From: Patescibacteria group bacterium | GTDB taxonomy: Bacteria > Patescibacteriota > Minisyncoccia > Phycocordibacterales > JANLHH01 | Direction: 5' to 3' | DNA: 38,559 nucleotides | Assembly (NCBI GenBank): GCA_024654605.1 | Contig: JANLHH010000054.1 | Span: 1 to 38,559 of the forward strand | Shown: piece by piece, positions 31,726 to 38,559 of the stretch | How positions within the stretch are numbered: position 1 is the stretch's first letter | How the letters are laid out: the number at the start of each line of letters is the position of its first letter | The notes under the pieces: generated by a model | Databases searched by the model: none | What the model saw: the letters and a program-made list of their open reading frames with translations, nothing else | What the model was told of the DNA's origin: nothing | Translations under genes and position numbers: made by a program

Positions 31726-31983
31726 ATGTTTAATATAGAAAATTTTTTAAAACGATTTACTTTATTAACACCACCAGATGATGCGATTAGGAGAGGGGTA
31801 CAGGAGGTGTTGGAAAAAGAAATAGGTGTTTTTGTTGAGAAAAAAAATATCTCCATTCATAATAATATTATTTACATAAAAACAAAACCACTTTTTAAAA
31901 ACGAAATATTTATAAAAAAACAAAGTATTTTAAAAGAATTAGAGAAAAAATTTCACCAAAAAACACCCCGAGATATAAAATAA
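31726..31983 (+). CDS. Short DciA-like (DUF721-type) protein, tentative
   Basis: An 85-residue protein directly downstream of dnaN with AAGGA 8 nt before its ATG. It reads as one helix (DDAIRRGVQEVLEKEI) followed by beta strands and a helix, NNIIYIKTKPLFKNEIFIKKQSILKELEKKF, and it ends in RDIK. That pattern resembles the KH-like domain of DciA/DUF721, the helicase loader found near dnaA or recF in many bacteria, and no dnaC or dnaI is visible here. The match is by pattern and position only; the sequence is short and divergent. It is convergent with the penicillin-binding protein gene, with only 15 nt between the stop codons. Confidence 0.6.
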   Translation: MFNIENFLKRFTLLTPPDDAIRRGVQEVLEKEIGVFVEKKNISIHNNIIYIKTKPLFKNEIFIKKQSILKELEKKFHQKTPRDIK

Positions 31984-31998
31984 AAGGTTTAATACCTT

Positions 31999-34515
31999 CT
32001 ATTTTACATTAAACATAATTTGCGCCTCTCCTTTATTAAACACCGTATCGTATCCAACCACTGTAATTTGGTTTTGGTTTTTTATTATATCCAAATCACT
32101 TGGTGTAAAAGAAAATGTAAAAGGAGAATTTGTTGAAGACCCTATAAATACTCCATTAATAAAGAAGTCAACTTTAGAGAGTGGGTAAGTGCTGTTGTTT
32201 TGTGGTGTGATAGTAATTCTTTTATTTATCGCATGGAGAGTTTCTTGATTTGGTTCAATAATGGTGATCTTGGGAAAAAATTCAGGTTTATGAACATCAT
32301 CAAACTCCTTCGGTATTTTATCAGTTGTTTCTTGTTGGATATTTTGGTTTACTGCCCATTTTCTCACTGAATACTCCCAGAGATTAAACTGAGGATCTTT
32401 TTGCGGTTCAAGCGGATTTGCTCCAAGTGGGTCGTTTTTATTAACCCAATAGAGAATATTATGCACATTCATTAATACATGTTTTTCTTGTGTTTCTTTC
32501 GGGGTGTATTCGGTGGCTAGTTTTCCTGAAATACGATCAATAATATACTCCTCACTTCCTTGCCAAATACCCCGGAGTACCGGTTTAATATCTTCACTTA
32601 CTTTTAGAGGCTTCCTAAATTCCTCTTTCGGGTATTCTTTTAATATTTCTTGCATGAACGCGTTCCACATAGGAGCAACAATAAACCCCGCAACCTTTTT
32701 CTCCATAGAGGTATTGTCATTGTTTCCCGCCCATGTGCCAACCGCCACAGAAGGGGTATATCCAATGATCCAGGCATCCTTATAGTCGTTCGTGGTACCT
32801 GTTTTTACCGCAACATCATTGTTTTCAATATAAAGATATGATTGTGCGCCAAACGCCGGCGTTCGCGCGACATTATCCGACAGAATGTCGGATATTTGGA
32901 TCGTAATATCATCTGAAATAACGCGCTGTGGTTTTGGCTCAAACTCCTCTAATACATTTCCATTTTTATCTTCAATCCGCAAAATACCCGTATAAGGATT
33001 TCGTACACCCTCATTGGCAAACACCCCATAGGCATTTGTCATTTCAAGAAGGGATACTTCACCGCCTCCCAACACTAAAGTAAGGCCATATTGGTTTGTG
33101 TTGGTAAGACTAGTGATACCAAAGTCTTTTGCTGTTTGAAGAGAGTCGGACAACCCAGCCAAATAGAGCGTCTTTAAGGCTGGAATATTGACCGATTGGG
33201 CCAATGCGTCGCGAAGCGACATGGGTCCTCGGTATATGCCGTCATAATTGGTCGGCAGATAACAATCATTGGGATCTACCTCGCTTGAGAGAGGGTGCCC
33301 CTCAGGGTCGCAGGTGGTCTGGAATTGTGTTGGAAGATCAAATACAACCGTGTCGGGAGTATATCCTTTTTTAAAAGCGGTCGCATACACAAATGGTTTG
33401 AATGCAGAACCGGGTTGTCGCTCTGCCAGAGTAATATTGAAATTACCATCAATCTCTTTATCAAAATAATTACGGGAACCAACCATGACCAAAACCTGCC
33501 CCGTCTTTGGATCAATAGCAATCATTCCCGCGTTTGAAGCGTTAAATTTTTCCACATTTTCTTTTACATATTGCTCTATGATTTCTTCAGCTTTTTTCTG
33601 AAGATCATAACGAAGGGTTGTGGTTACCGTAAGCCCTCCCTCCTCCACCAAATCTTTACCGTATTTTTTTTCGAGATAGGAACGAACAAAGAATACAAAA
33701 TGCGGCGCTTTTATTCCTCTTTCTTCTACAGGAATAAATTCAACCGTTTCCGCAAGCGCTGTATTTTTTTCTTCTTCAGAAATAAACCCGAGTTCGCGCA
33801 TTCTTTTCAAAACGAGGTTTTTTCGATCGTTCAAACCATCCTTATTGTTTCCATAAGGGGAATAGAAGGTCGGTGCCTGCGGAAGAGCCGCCAAGTACGC
33901 AGCTTCAGCAAGAGTGATGTCTTTCACACTTTTTCCAAAAAACGCCCGACTAGCCTCTTCAGCACCATAGATATTACCTCCATAAGGAGCCTCATTAAGA
34001 TAAATGGTCAAGATATCCTCCTTACTCATCACACGTTCAAGCTTTACTGAGAGCGCCCACTCTTTGAGCTTTCGTGATATCGTTTTTTCTTGGGTAAGGA
34101 GAGAGTTTTTAACAACTTGCTGGGTAATAGTTGAGCCTCCTTGCGAGAAACCAAATGACCCCACGTTCACCATAATAGCGCGTAATATCGCTTGCGGCTT
34201 GATTCCGTGGTGCTGATAGAATTCCGCATCTTCAATCGCAACGGTTGCGTTTTTTAAATAACGAGAGATATCACCAAAAGGCACCACAGTTCTTTTTATG
34301 TCTTGATGGATGTCATAGAGAAGGATTTTTCCTGTCGCATCGTAGATTTTTGTGGATTGCGCAACCTTACGCTCCTCAAAGGAGGTAAAGTCGGGCATTT
34401 TTAATGATACAGCCCACAATAAGAGCGCTCCCGTCACCAGAAAACCGATACTAAGAAAAAGGATTGGTATATTCCCGAGAGGATGTCTTTTTTTAATATT
34501 CCTTCTTACAGTCAT
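31999..34515 (-). CDS. Class A penicillin-binding protein (glycosyltransferase and transpeptidase)
   Basis: A bifunctional peptidoglycan synthase, 838 residues. It has a cytoplasmic basic start, an anchor helix at about 14-37, a GT51 domain with the catalytic EDAEFYQHHGI (about 95-105) and GGSTITQQ (126-133), then a transpeptidase domain. The serine motif is SAFK at 370-373, SVN lies near 444 and KTGT near 556. A C-terminal beta-sandwich (about 740-838, ITIIEPNQETLHAINKRITITPQNN) resembles an Ig-like or PBP1C-type C-terminal domain. The ATG at 34515 is 8 nt after TATTAT, so it is leaderless. It is divergent from tyrS with overlapping promoter regions. Confidence 0.96.
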   Translation of the reverse strand: MTVRRNIKKRHPLGNIPILFLSIGFLVTGALLLWAVSLKMPDFTSFEERKVAQSTKIYDATGKILLYDIHQDIKRTVVPFGDISRYLKNATVAIEDAEFYQHHGIKPQAILRAIMVNVGSFGFSQGGSTITQQVVKNSLLTQEKTISRKLKEWALSVKLERVMSKEDILTIYLNEAPYGGNIYGAEEASRAFFGKSVKDITLAEAAYLAALPQAPTFYSPYGNNKDGLNDRKNLVLKRMRELGFISEEEKNTALAETVEFIPVEERGIKAPHFVFFVRSYLEKKYGKDLVEEGGLTVTTTLRYDLQKKAEEIIEQYVKENVEKFNASNAGMIAIDPKTGQVLVMVGSRNYFDKEIDGNFNITLAERQPGSAFKPFVYATAFKKGYTPDTVVFDLPTQFQTTCDPEGHPLSSEVDPNDCYLPTNYDGIYRGPMSLRDALAQSVNIPALKTLYLAGLSDSLQTAKDFGITSLTNTNQYGLTLVLGGGEVSLLEMTNAYGVFANEGVRNPYTGILRIEDKNGNVLEEFEPKPQRVISDDITIQISDILSDNVARTPAFGAQSYLYIENNDVAVKTGTTNDYKDAWIIGYTPSVAVGTWAGNNDNTSMEKKVAGFIVAPMWNAFMQEILKEYPKEEFRKPLKVSEDIKPVLRGIWQGSEEYIIDRISGKLATEYTPKETQEKHVLMNVHNILYWVNKNDPLGANPLEPQKDPQFNLWEYSVRKWAVNQNIQQETTDKIPKEFDDVHKPEFFPKITIIEPNQETLHAINKRITITPQNNSTYPLSKVDFFINGVFIGSSTNSPFTFSFTPSDLDIIKNQNQITVVGYDTVFNKGEAQIMFNVK

Positions 34516-34523
34516 TTAAATGA

Positions 34524-34559
34524 ATAATACCACAAAAGACAAAAGGGGGTAATTATGAT
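34524..34559. promoter_or_regulatory. Divergent, overlapping promoters of the PBP gene and tyrS
   Basis: Minus strand: TATTAT (34524-34529) 8 nt before the PBP start, with TTACCC (34547-34552) at a 17-bp spacing. Plus strand: TATGAT (34554-34559) 12 nt before the tyrS ATG, with a poor -35. The two start sites lie within about 60 bp, so the polymerases may interfere. Confidence 0.5.
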
Positions 34560-34571
34560 ACATTAGAAATT

Positions 34572-35966
34572 ATGGAGGACCCCGAAGTAAAAATAAATGA
34601 AATACTCACGCGGGGTATCGGAGAGCTTGTAGATCCCGAAGGCGTCTTCAAAGAAAAGCTCGCCAAGAAAACACGAGGTGAGTATAAGGGCGAGATTATC
34701 GTAAAATTCGGCGTAGATCCGACGCGGCCCGACATCCATCTTGGGCACGCGGTCGTGTTGCGCAAACTTCGCCAACTACAAGACCTTGGATGCAAGGCTG
34801 TTTTTCTGGTCGGAGATTTTACGGCACAAATAGGGGATCCGACCGGTAAAAACAAGATACGGCCTGAAATAGAACAAAAAGAAGTGGAACACAATCTCAA
34901 AACCTACCTGGACCAAGTAGGTAAGATATTGCTGACCAACAAAGAAGCGTTTTCTTGGATTCGCAATTCAGATTGGTTTATGGGAATCACCGATCTTTTT
35001 GTTCCCCAGCCGGTCACCTATACCGACAACACAACCGGACAAAACGTAGTCTTTCCGCCGAACTCTTTTCAGGCAAAAGCGGCAGTCTATGACAAAACGC
35101 GTATGCAAACAAGCGTGCTTAACAAAACAGAGATACATAATATTACCCTGCGCACATTTCTCTCAATATTAAGAAATGTAACACACTCGCAATTGGTTCA
35201 ACGAGACATGTTCGCAGAGCGGATCAAAAAAGGAGAGGAGTTATATATGCATGAGATGCTCTACCCGATACTCCAGGGCGTGGATTCACATGTTCTCTAT
35301 AAGGTATACGGAAGTTGTGATGTGGAGATCGGAGGTACTGACCAAACATTCAACATGCTCATGGGAAGGACAGTTATGAAAGCAGGGAAACAAGAACCCC
35401 AAGCGGTCATGAGTATGAAAATATTGGAAGGATTGGATGGAAAGGAAAAGATGAGCAAGAGTCTCGATAATTATATCGCCATCACCGATACCCCAGAGGA
35501 TATGTATGGAAAAGTGATGTCTCTTCCTGACACGTCAATCGTGCGCTATTACGAACTCTGCACTTATACACCCCAAGGAGAGGTAGAGGAAATAGGAAAT
35601 ATACTCGCGGAAGGAAAGATAAATCCTCGGGATATAAAAATGAAACTTGCACACCAGATCGTCTCCATTTACCACGGAGAAAAAGAAGCAGAGAAAGCGG
35701 AAGAATCATTCGTTCACACGTTCCAAAAAAAAGAAATTCCAACCGACATGCCTGAGACAAGAGCGGATAAAGGAGAAGTCTTAGCGGATGTATTGCTTAA
35801 AGCAGGACTAGTCTCTTCAAAGAGCGATTTCAGAAGATTGGCGGCCGAGGGTGCGATCAAAGATATAGAAACGAACGAAAAGATCACTGATGCGCACGTG
35901 ACGGTGCAAAAAACCATCATCCTTAAAATAGGGAAGAAGAAATTTGCAAAGGTAGTGACTAAGTAA
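34572..35966 (+). CDS. tyrS: Tyrosyl-tRNA synthetase
   Basis: A class I aminoacyl-tRNA synthetase charging tRNA-Tyr. The HIGH-equivalent is HLGH (56-59) in KFGVDPTRPDIHLGHAVVLRKL. GDFTAQIGDPTGK, GGTDQTFNMLMGR and the KMSKS loop (293-297) follow, and a C-terminal S4 RNA-binding domain occupies about residues 395-464. At 464 residues it is longer than typical TyrS. Part of the excess is an insertion near 143-170 (LFVPQPVTYTDNTTGQNVVF) after the first catalytic half. The gene is monocistronic and ends with a strong terminator. Confidence 0.96.
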   Translation: MEDPEVKINEILTRGIGELVDPEGVFKEKLAKKTRGEYKGEIIVKFGVDPTRPDIHLGHAVVLRKLRQLQDLGCKAVFLVGDFTAQIGDPTGKNKIRPEIEQKEVEHNLKTYLDQVGKILLTNKEAFSWIRNSDWFMGITDLFVPQPVTYTDNTTGQNVVFPPNSFQAKAAVYDKTRMQTSVLNKTEIHNITLRTFLSILRNVTHSQLVQRDMFAERIKKGEELYMHEMLYPILQGVDSHVLYKVYGSCDVEIGGTDQTFNMLMGRTVMKAGKQEPQAVMSMKILEGLDGKEKMSKSLDNYIAITDTPEDMYGKVMSLPDTSIVRYYELCTYTPQGEVEEIGNILAEGKINPRDIKMKLAHQIVSIYHGEKEAEKAEESFVHTFQKKEIPTDMPETRADKGEVLADVLLKAGLVSSKSDFRRLAAEGAIKDIETNEKITDAHVTVQKTIILKIGKKKFAKVVTK

Positions 35967-35987
35967 GACTCACGGAGTAATGAGTAA

Positions 35988-36021
35988 GCAAAAACACCAC
36001 CGTAAGAGGTGGTGTTTTTGC
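35988..36021. terminator. Terminator between tyrS and the small acidic gene
   Basis: Perfect 14-bp stem GCAAAAACACCACC (35988-36001) / GGTGGTGTTTTTGC (36008-36021) with a 6-nt loop. It has internal A5/T5 tracts in both directions, so it can serve both convergent genes. Confidence 0.85.
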
Positions 36022-36036
36022 TATTCCCGTCTTTAA

Positions 36037-36165
36037 CTATTCTTCCTCAACCAGATCGTCAAGTTCTCCCAATACACTGTCATCGTCGTCATCAGGGAAT
36101 GCGTCAGTATCAAGTTCTTCTTCCACTATTTCCTCATCAAGAGATGTCATAAAGTCGTCGTTCAT
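36037..36165 (-). CDS. Small highly acidic protein, 42 aa, unknown
   Basis: The frame from the ATG at 36165 gives MNDDFMTSLDEEIVEEEL, then DTDAFPDDDDDSVLGELD and DLVEEE. More than half of the residues are Asp or Glu and there is no Lys or Arg. Codons are varied rather than repeated, which argues for coding selection. TAAACT lies 6 nt before the ATG and the shared terminator follows 15 nt after the stop. It may bind basic partners (RNA polymerase, ribosome or a DNA-binding protein), but nothing shows this. Upstream, the 93-nt gap to ruvC holds an inverted repeat TGTAATT/AATTACA (36192-36198 and 36210-36216). Confidence 0.62.
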   Translation of the reverse strand: MNDDFMTSLDEEIVEEELDTDAFPDDDDDSVLGELDDLVEEE

Positions 36166-36258
36166 ATAAAAAGTTTACGTTAATGTAGGCGTGTAATTAG
36201 CGACCTCTAAATTACAGCTATATTTGTATCAAAATAAAAAAAATGTTGCAACAGTTCT

Positions 36259-36750
36259 CTACCCTTTATGTGGATAACGTGGAGAAATAGAGGCAAGGGC
36301 GGTGAGACCGATGGCTATAGCGTCCATTTCGTCGTCACTGGTAACGGTTTTTTTTACTTCTATCAGCTTATCCACCATCCTCTCTACTTCCGTTTTGGTA
36401 GCCCTTCCATATCCGGTAACCGCGATCTTTACCTGGAGTGGGGTGTACTCATGAAGCGAAAGCCCCAGAGAAGTTGCGGCATAAATAATAACACCGCGCG
36501 CTTCAGCAACCCGCATGACTGTTTTTTGGTTGGTGTTAAAGAAAAGAGTTTCTATCGCGAGACCGTCCGGCTTCCATTCTTTTGTTAATCGGGTGATTTC
36601 CACCCCTATCATATTGAGTCGGGTCGCGAAAGGTTTCCCGCTTGATGTTTTAAAACATGAAGAATACAACAAGTGTTCCTTGGAATTTTGTTTTTCCAAA
36701 ATAGCAATACCAATACGTTCAAAACCCGGATCTATGGCGAGAATTTTCAT
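36259..36750 (-). CDS. ruvC: Crossover junction endodeoxyribonuclease RuvC
   Basis: The Holliday-junction resolvase of the RuvABC system. Catalytic acids are visible in MKILAIDPGFERIGIAIL (Asp7), LAIETLFFNTNQKTVMRVAEARGVI (Glu about 67) and TSDDEMDAIAIGLTALA (Asp pair near 138-141). The 163-residue length is typical. It lies downstream of ruvB and yebC on the same strand, the conserved neighbourhood. ruvA is not present in this window. A perfect DnaA-box sequence falls within its 3' coding end (36269-36277). Confidence 0.97.
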   Translation of the reverse strand: MKILAIDPGFERIGIAILEKQNSKEHLLYSSCFKTSSGKPFATRLNMIGVEITRLTKEWKPDGLAIETLFFNTNQKTVMRVAEARGVIIYAATSLGLSLHEYTPLQVKIAVTGYGRATKTEVERMVDKLIEVKKTVTSDDEMDAIAIGLTALASISPRYPHKG

Positions 36751-36774
36751 AGGAAAGAAAAAGTTTAATACACT

Positions 36775-37305
36775 TTATTCGGCATTCGTGAACACATTCT
36801 GCACGTCATCATTGTCCTCCAGTTCTTCAATGATTCTTTTTAAGTTTTCTCCATCTTCAAGAGAAAGAGGAGTGGATATTTTTGGAGACCATTCTCCATT
36901 ATTCTTTTCAAATGCCCAACTTGCGGCTCCTTGCGCCGCGAGAGAGGCGCCGTTTTTAGATAAAAGATATTTTATTTCTTGAGAGGTTCTGTTTCTGTTG
37001 TCGGTGAGTCCTTCAATAATAAGAGCGGATCCTCCCGGGCCGTACGCTTCATACACCACGTGTTCCATTTGCTCCGCCCCTTCGCCCACTCCTTTTTTAA
37101 CAGCCCGATCAATGTTATCAGCAGGCATATTCATCGCCTTTGCTTTTTCAATGGCGGTACGAAGGCCGGGCGCGTTCAAATCCCCCTTCGCGTTTTTTGA
37201 CTCCACGGCGACTAAACGAGCCAATTTTCCAAATATTTTACTCTTCTGCGCGTCAGAAGCCGCCTTTTTATGTTTTATTTTTGACCATTTACTGTGTCCT
37301 GACAT
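36775..37305 (-). CDS. yebC: YebC/PmpR-family protein, short form
   Basis: The N terminus MSGHSKWSKIKHKKAASDAQKSKIFGKLARLV is diagnostic of YebC/PmpR, a family linked to transcription control and, more recently, to translation of difficult proline stretches. IERAVKKG-type NIDRAVKKGVGEG, YEAYGPGGSALIIEGLTDNRNRT and the C-terminal LEDNDDVQNVFTNAE are also present. It has only 176 residues against about 240 for the family. The sequence passes from GAASWAFEKNNGEW almost directly to the final helix, so a middle segment of roughly 60 residues is missing. The flanks are intact, which points to a domain deletion rather than a frameshift. It sits between ruvB and ruvC. Confidence 0.95.
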   Translation of the reverse strand: MSGHSKWSKIKHKKAASDAQKSKIFGKLARLVAVESKNAKGDLNAPGLRTAIEKAKAMNMPADNIDRAVKKGVGEGAEQMEHVVYEAYGPGGSALIIEGLTDNRNRTSQEIKYLLSKNGASLAAQGAASWAFEKNNGEWSPKISTPLSLEDGENLKRIIEELEDNDDVQNVFTNAE

Positions 37306-37346
37306 GGTGTTTTTCTATAGGAGAAAAGGTTCTTACGCAGTGGGTC

Positions 37347-38411
37347 TTATAATAATTTTTCTTGCCGCTCCTGCGGGATATCGTATCCAAGATGATGATA
37401 CGCTCTGTTGGTGGCCGTGCGTCCGCGTGCTGTGCGCTCCAAAAGCCCTAATTGAATAAGATAAGGTTCACTCACTTCCTCAATCGTTCCTTCTTCTTCC
37501 GATATTGCCGCTGAAATGGTACCAAGACCTACAGGACCGCCCGCAAATTTAGTAATGATAGTTTCCAGTATTTTTCTATCAAGCGCATTGAGTCCCAGCT
37601 CGTCAATATCAAGAAGCATAAGTGCCTCACGCACTGTTTCTTTAGAGAGTTTTCCTTTATGCACCTGTGCGAAGTCGCGACATCGCTTGAGCAGATAGTT
37701 TGCGATGCGCGGCGTAAAGCGACTGCGCTTTGCAATTTCATCCGCCGCCTCGTCGTCTATGGGAACTCCTAAAATATGCGCTGATTGGGTAATGATTTTT
37801 TTCACCTCATCAGTCGTGTAGAATTCCAAGCGGAATGTCCCGCCCGAGAAACGTGAGCGGAGCGGGGAAGAGAGCAGGGAAATGCGCGTGGTGGCCGCGA
37901 TCAGGGTAAATGGCGGCAGGTCAAGCTGGATGGTGCGCGCCGAAGGACCCTTGCCGATAATGATATCAAGTGAACCGGATTCCATCGCAGGATAAAGGAC
38001 CTCCTCAATGAGCTTATTAAGGCGATGAATCTCATCTATAAAAAGAATATCTCCCGGAGAGAGATTGGTAAGGATAGAGGCAAGGTCGCCAACCTTTTCA
38101 ATCGCCGGTCCCGACGTTGCTCTCATCTGGGTGCCGCTCTCTGTTGCAATCAAATGAGCAAGCGTTGTTTTCCCTAACCCGGGCGGACCATAAAATAATA
38201 AGTGTTCGGGAGGGTGATTGCGCTCTTTTGCGGCAGTCAGGAGGATCTTCAAGTTACGTTTGATGTTTTCTTGGCCAATATAGCCATCCCAAGATCGCGG
38301 ACGCAGTGTTTGATCCAAGAAAAGTTCATCCGGTAGCATCTCTACTTCTTCTTTATGGTGCAAGTTGGTGGTGTCACTTGCCGAGGTCTTTCTTTCGTGG
38401 TTACTTGACAT
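37347..38411 (-). CDS. ruvB: Holliday junction branch migration helicase RuvB
   Basis: An AAA+ motor that, with RuvA, drives branch migration. LRPRSWDGYIGQENIKRNLKILL opens the core, Walker A is GPPGLGKT (about 75-82), Walker B is ILFIDEIHR (about 122-130), and sensor 1 is IAATTR. Domain 3 ends with PYLIQLGLLERTARGRTATNRAYHHLG. The 354-residue length is normal, with a short polar extension at the N terminus. It heads the ruvB - yebC - ruvC cluster. The ATG at 38411 lies 7 nt after a TAAAAT -10 box. Confidence 0.97.
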   Translation of the reverse strand: MSSNHERKTSASDTTNLHHKEEVEMLPDELFLDQTLRPRSWDGYIGQENIKRNLKILLTAAKERNHPPEHLLFYGPPGLGKTTLAHLIATESGTQMRATSGPAIEKVGDLASILTNLSPGDILFIDEIHRLNKLIEEVLYPAMESGSLDIIIGKGPSARTIQLDLPPFTLIAATTRISLLSSPLRSRFSGGTFRLEFYTTDEVKKIITQSAHILGVPIDDEAADEIAKRSRFTPRIANYLLKRCRDFAQVHKGKLSKETVREALMLLDIDELGLNALDRKILETIITKFAGGPVGLGTISAAISEEEGTIEEVSEPYLIQLGLLERTARGRTATNRAYHHLGYDIPQERQEKLL

Positions 38412-38418
38412 AAAATAT

Positions 38419-38446
38419 ATTTTATGATAGGGTATTAACTGTACAA
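38419..38446 (-). promoter_or_regulatory. Promoter of ruvB (leaderless)
   Basis: Minus strand TTGTAC (38441-38446), a 16-bp spacer and TAAAAT (38419-38424), ending 7 nt before the ATG. Confidence 0.6.
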
Positions 38447-38447
38447 C

Positions 38448-38467
38448 AAGGAGTTGCGCAACTCCTT
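38448..38467. repeat. Perfect 20-bp palindrome next to the ruvB -35 box
   Basis: AAGGAGTTGC directly followed by its reverse complement GCAACTCCTT, starting 1 bp upstream of the ruvB -35. There is no T tract on either side, so an operator is more likely than a terminator. The remaining sequence to 38559 has no ORF I can support; a GCACG/CGTGC hairpin lies near its end. Confidence 0.5.
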
Positions 38468-38559
38468 CTCAGTTCTATTCAGCACATAATCCTCTAAGCA
38501 ACTAACGTGGGTGTTAATTAAGGACGCCTTGGTTGCACGTTTCGGCGTGCGTACTGAAG

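Noticed and set aside
33571..34050. 159-codon plus-strand frame inside the penicillin-binding protein gene
   Set aside because: Phenylalanine-rich antisense shadow of the glycosyltransferase domain.
5105..37347. Shared 12-mer CGCAGTGGGTCT at 5105-5116 and 37336-37347
   Set aside because: Many 12-base matches are expected by chance in a window of this size, and the flanks do not match beyond ATA.
1..38559. CRISPR arrays, insertion sequences and restriction or other defence genes
   Set aside because: I saw no regularly spaced repeats, no transposase and no defence-family motif anywhere in the window.

Overview
The window reads as a chromosomal segment of a Patescibacteria/CPR bacterium, most likely a Parcubacteria-type lineage. 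The clues are very compact genes, several shortened core proteins (a 176-residue YebC, a DksA-like protein with an eroded zinc finger), a large block of lineage-type secreted and membrane proteins around PrgI, VirB4 and TrbL/VirB6-like genes, and mixed GC content with a very AT-rich replication-origin region. UGA is used as a normal stop (for example the genes ending at 3114 and 8845), so this is not a UGA-glycine lineage. These assignments come from motif recognition by eye; no database search was run.

Layout. 1-5 kb: partial tRNA-Arg, CCA-adding enzyme, a strong candidate for an unrecognised structured ncRNA (about 1831 to 1600, minus strand), exonuclease III, a small unknown gene, a Xer-type recombinase, rpsO and a NYN-domain protein. 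5-13.6 kb: a membrane protein, a DksA/TraR-like protein, a ComM/YifB ATPase, a LysM-M23 murein hydrolase with a long structured leader and no canonical start codon, then uvrD/pcrA - rsmA - DUF192. 13.7-26.2 kb: a type IV secretion-like locus. It holds secreted proteins, a TrbL/VirB6-like channel protein, PrgI, a VirB4 ATPase split into two genes, a VirB2/TrbC-like pilin and two extracytoplasmic beta-rich proteins. No relaxase or coupling protein is visible.

26.3-32 kb is the classic origin neighbourhood. jag, yidC, yidD, rnpA and rpmH run leftward, and dnaA, dnaN and a short DciA-like gene run rightward, with DnaA boxes on both sides of dnaA. 32-38.6 kb: a class A penicillin-binding protein divergent from tyrS, then a leftward ruvB - yebC - ruvC - small acidic protein cluster.

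A recurring regulatory feature is that genes at the heads of transcription units have a -10 box, often of the form TGCTATNNT, ending only 6-11 nt before the start codon, so leaderless or nearly leaderless mRNAs are predicted for about a dozen genes. The most interesting candidates are the ncRNA at 1600-1831, the three-way-junction element at 26281-26417, the M23 peptidase leader and start anomaly, the leaderless promoter grammar, and the relaxase-less secretion locus.
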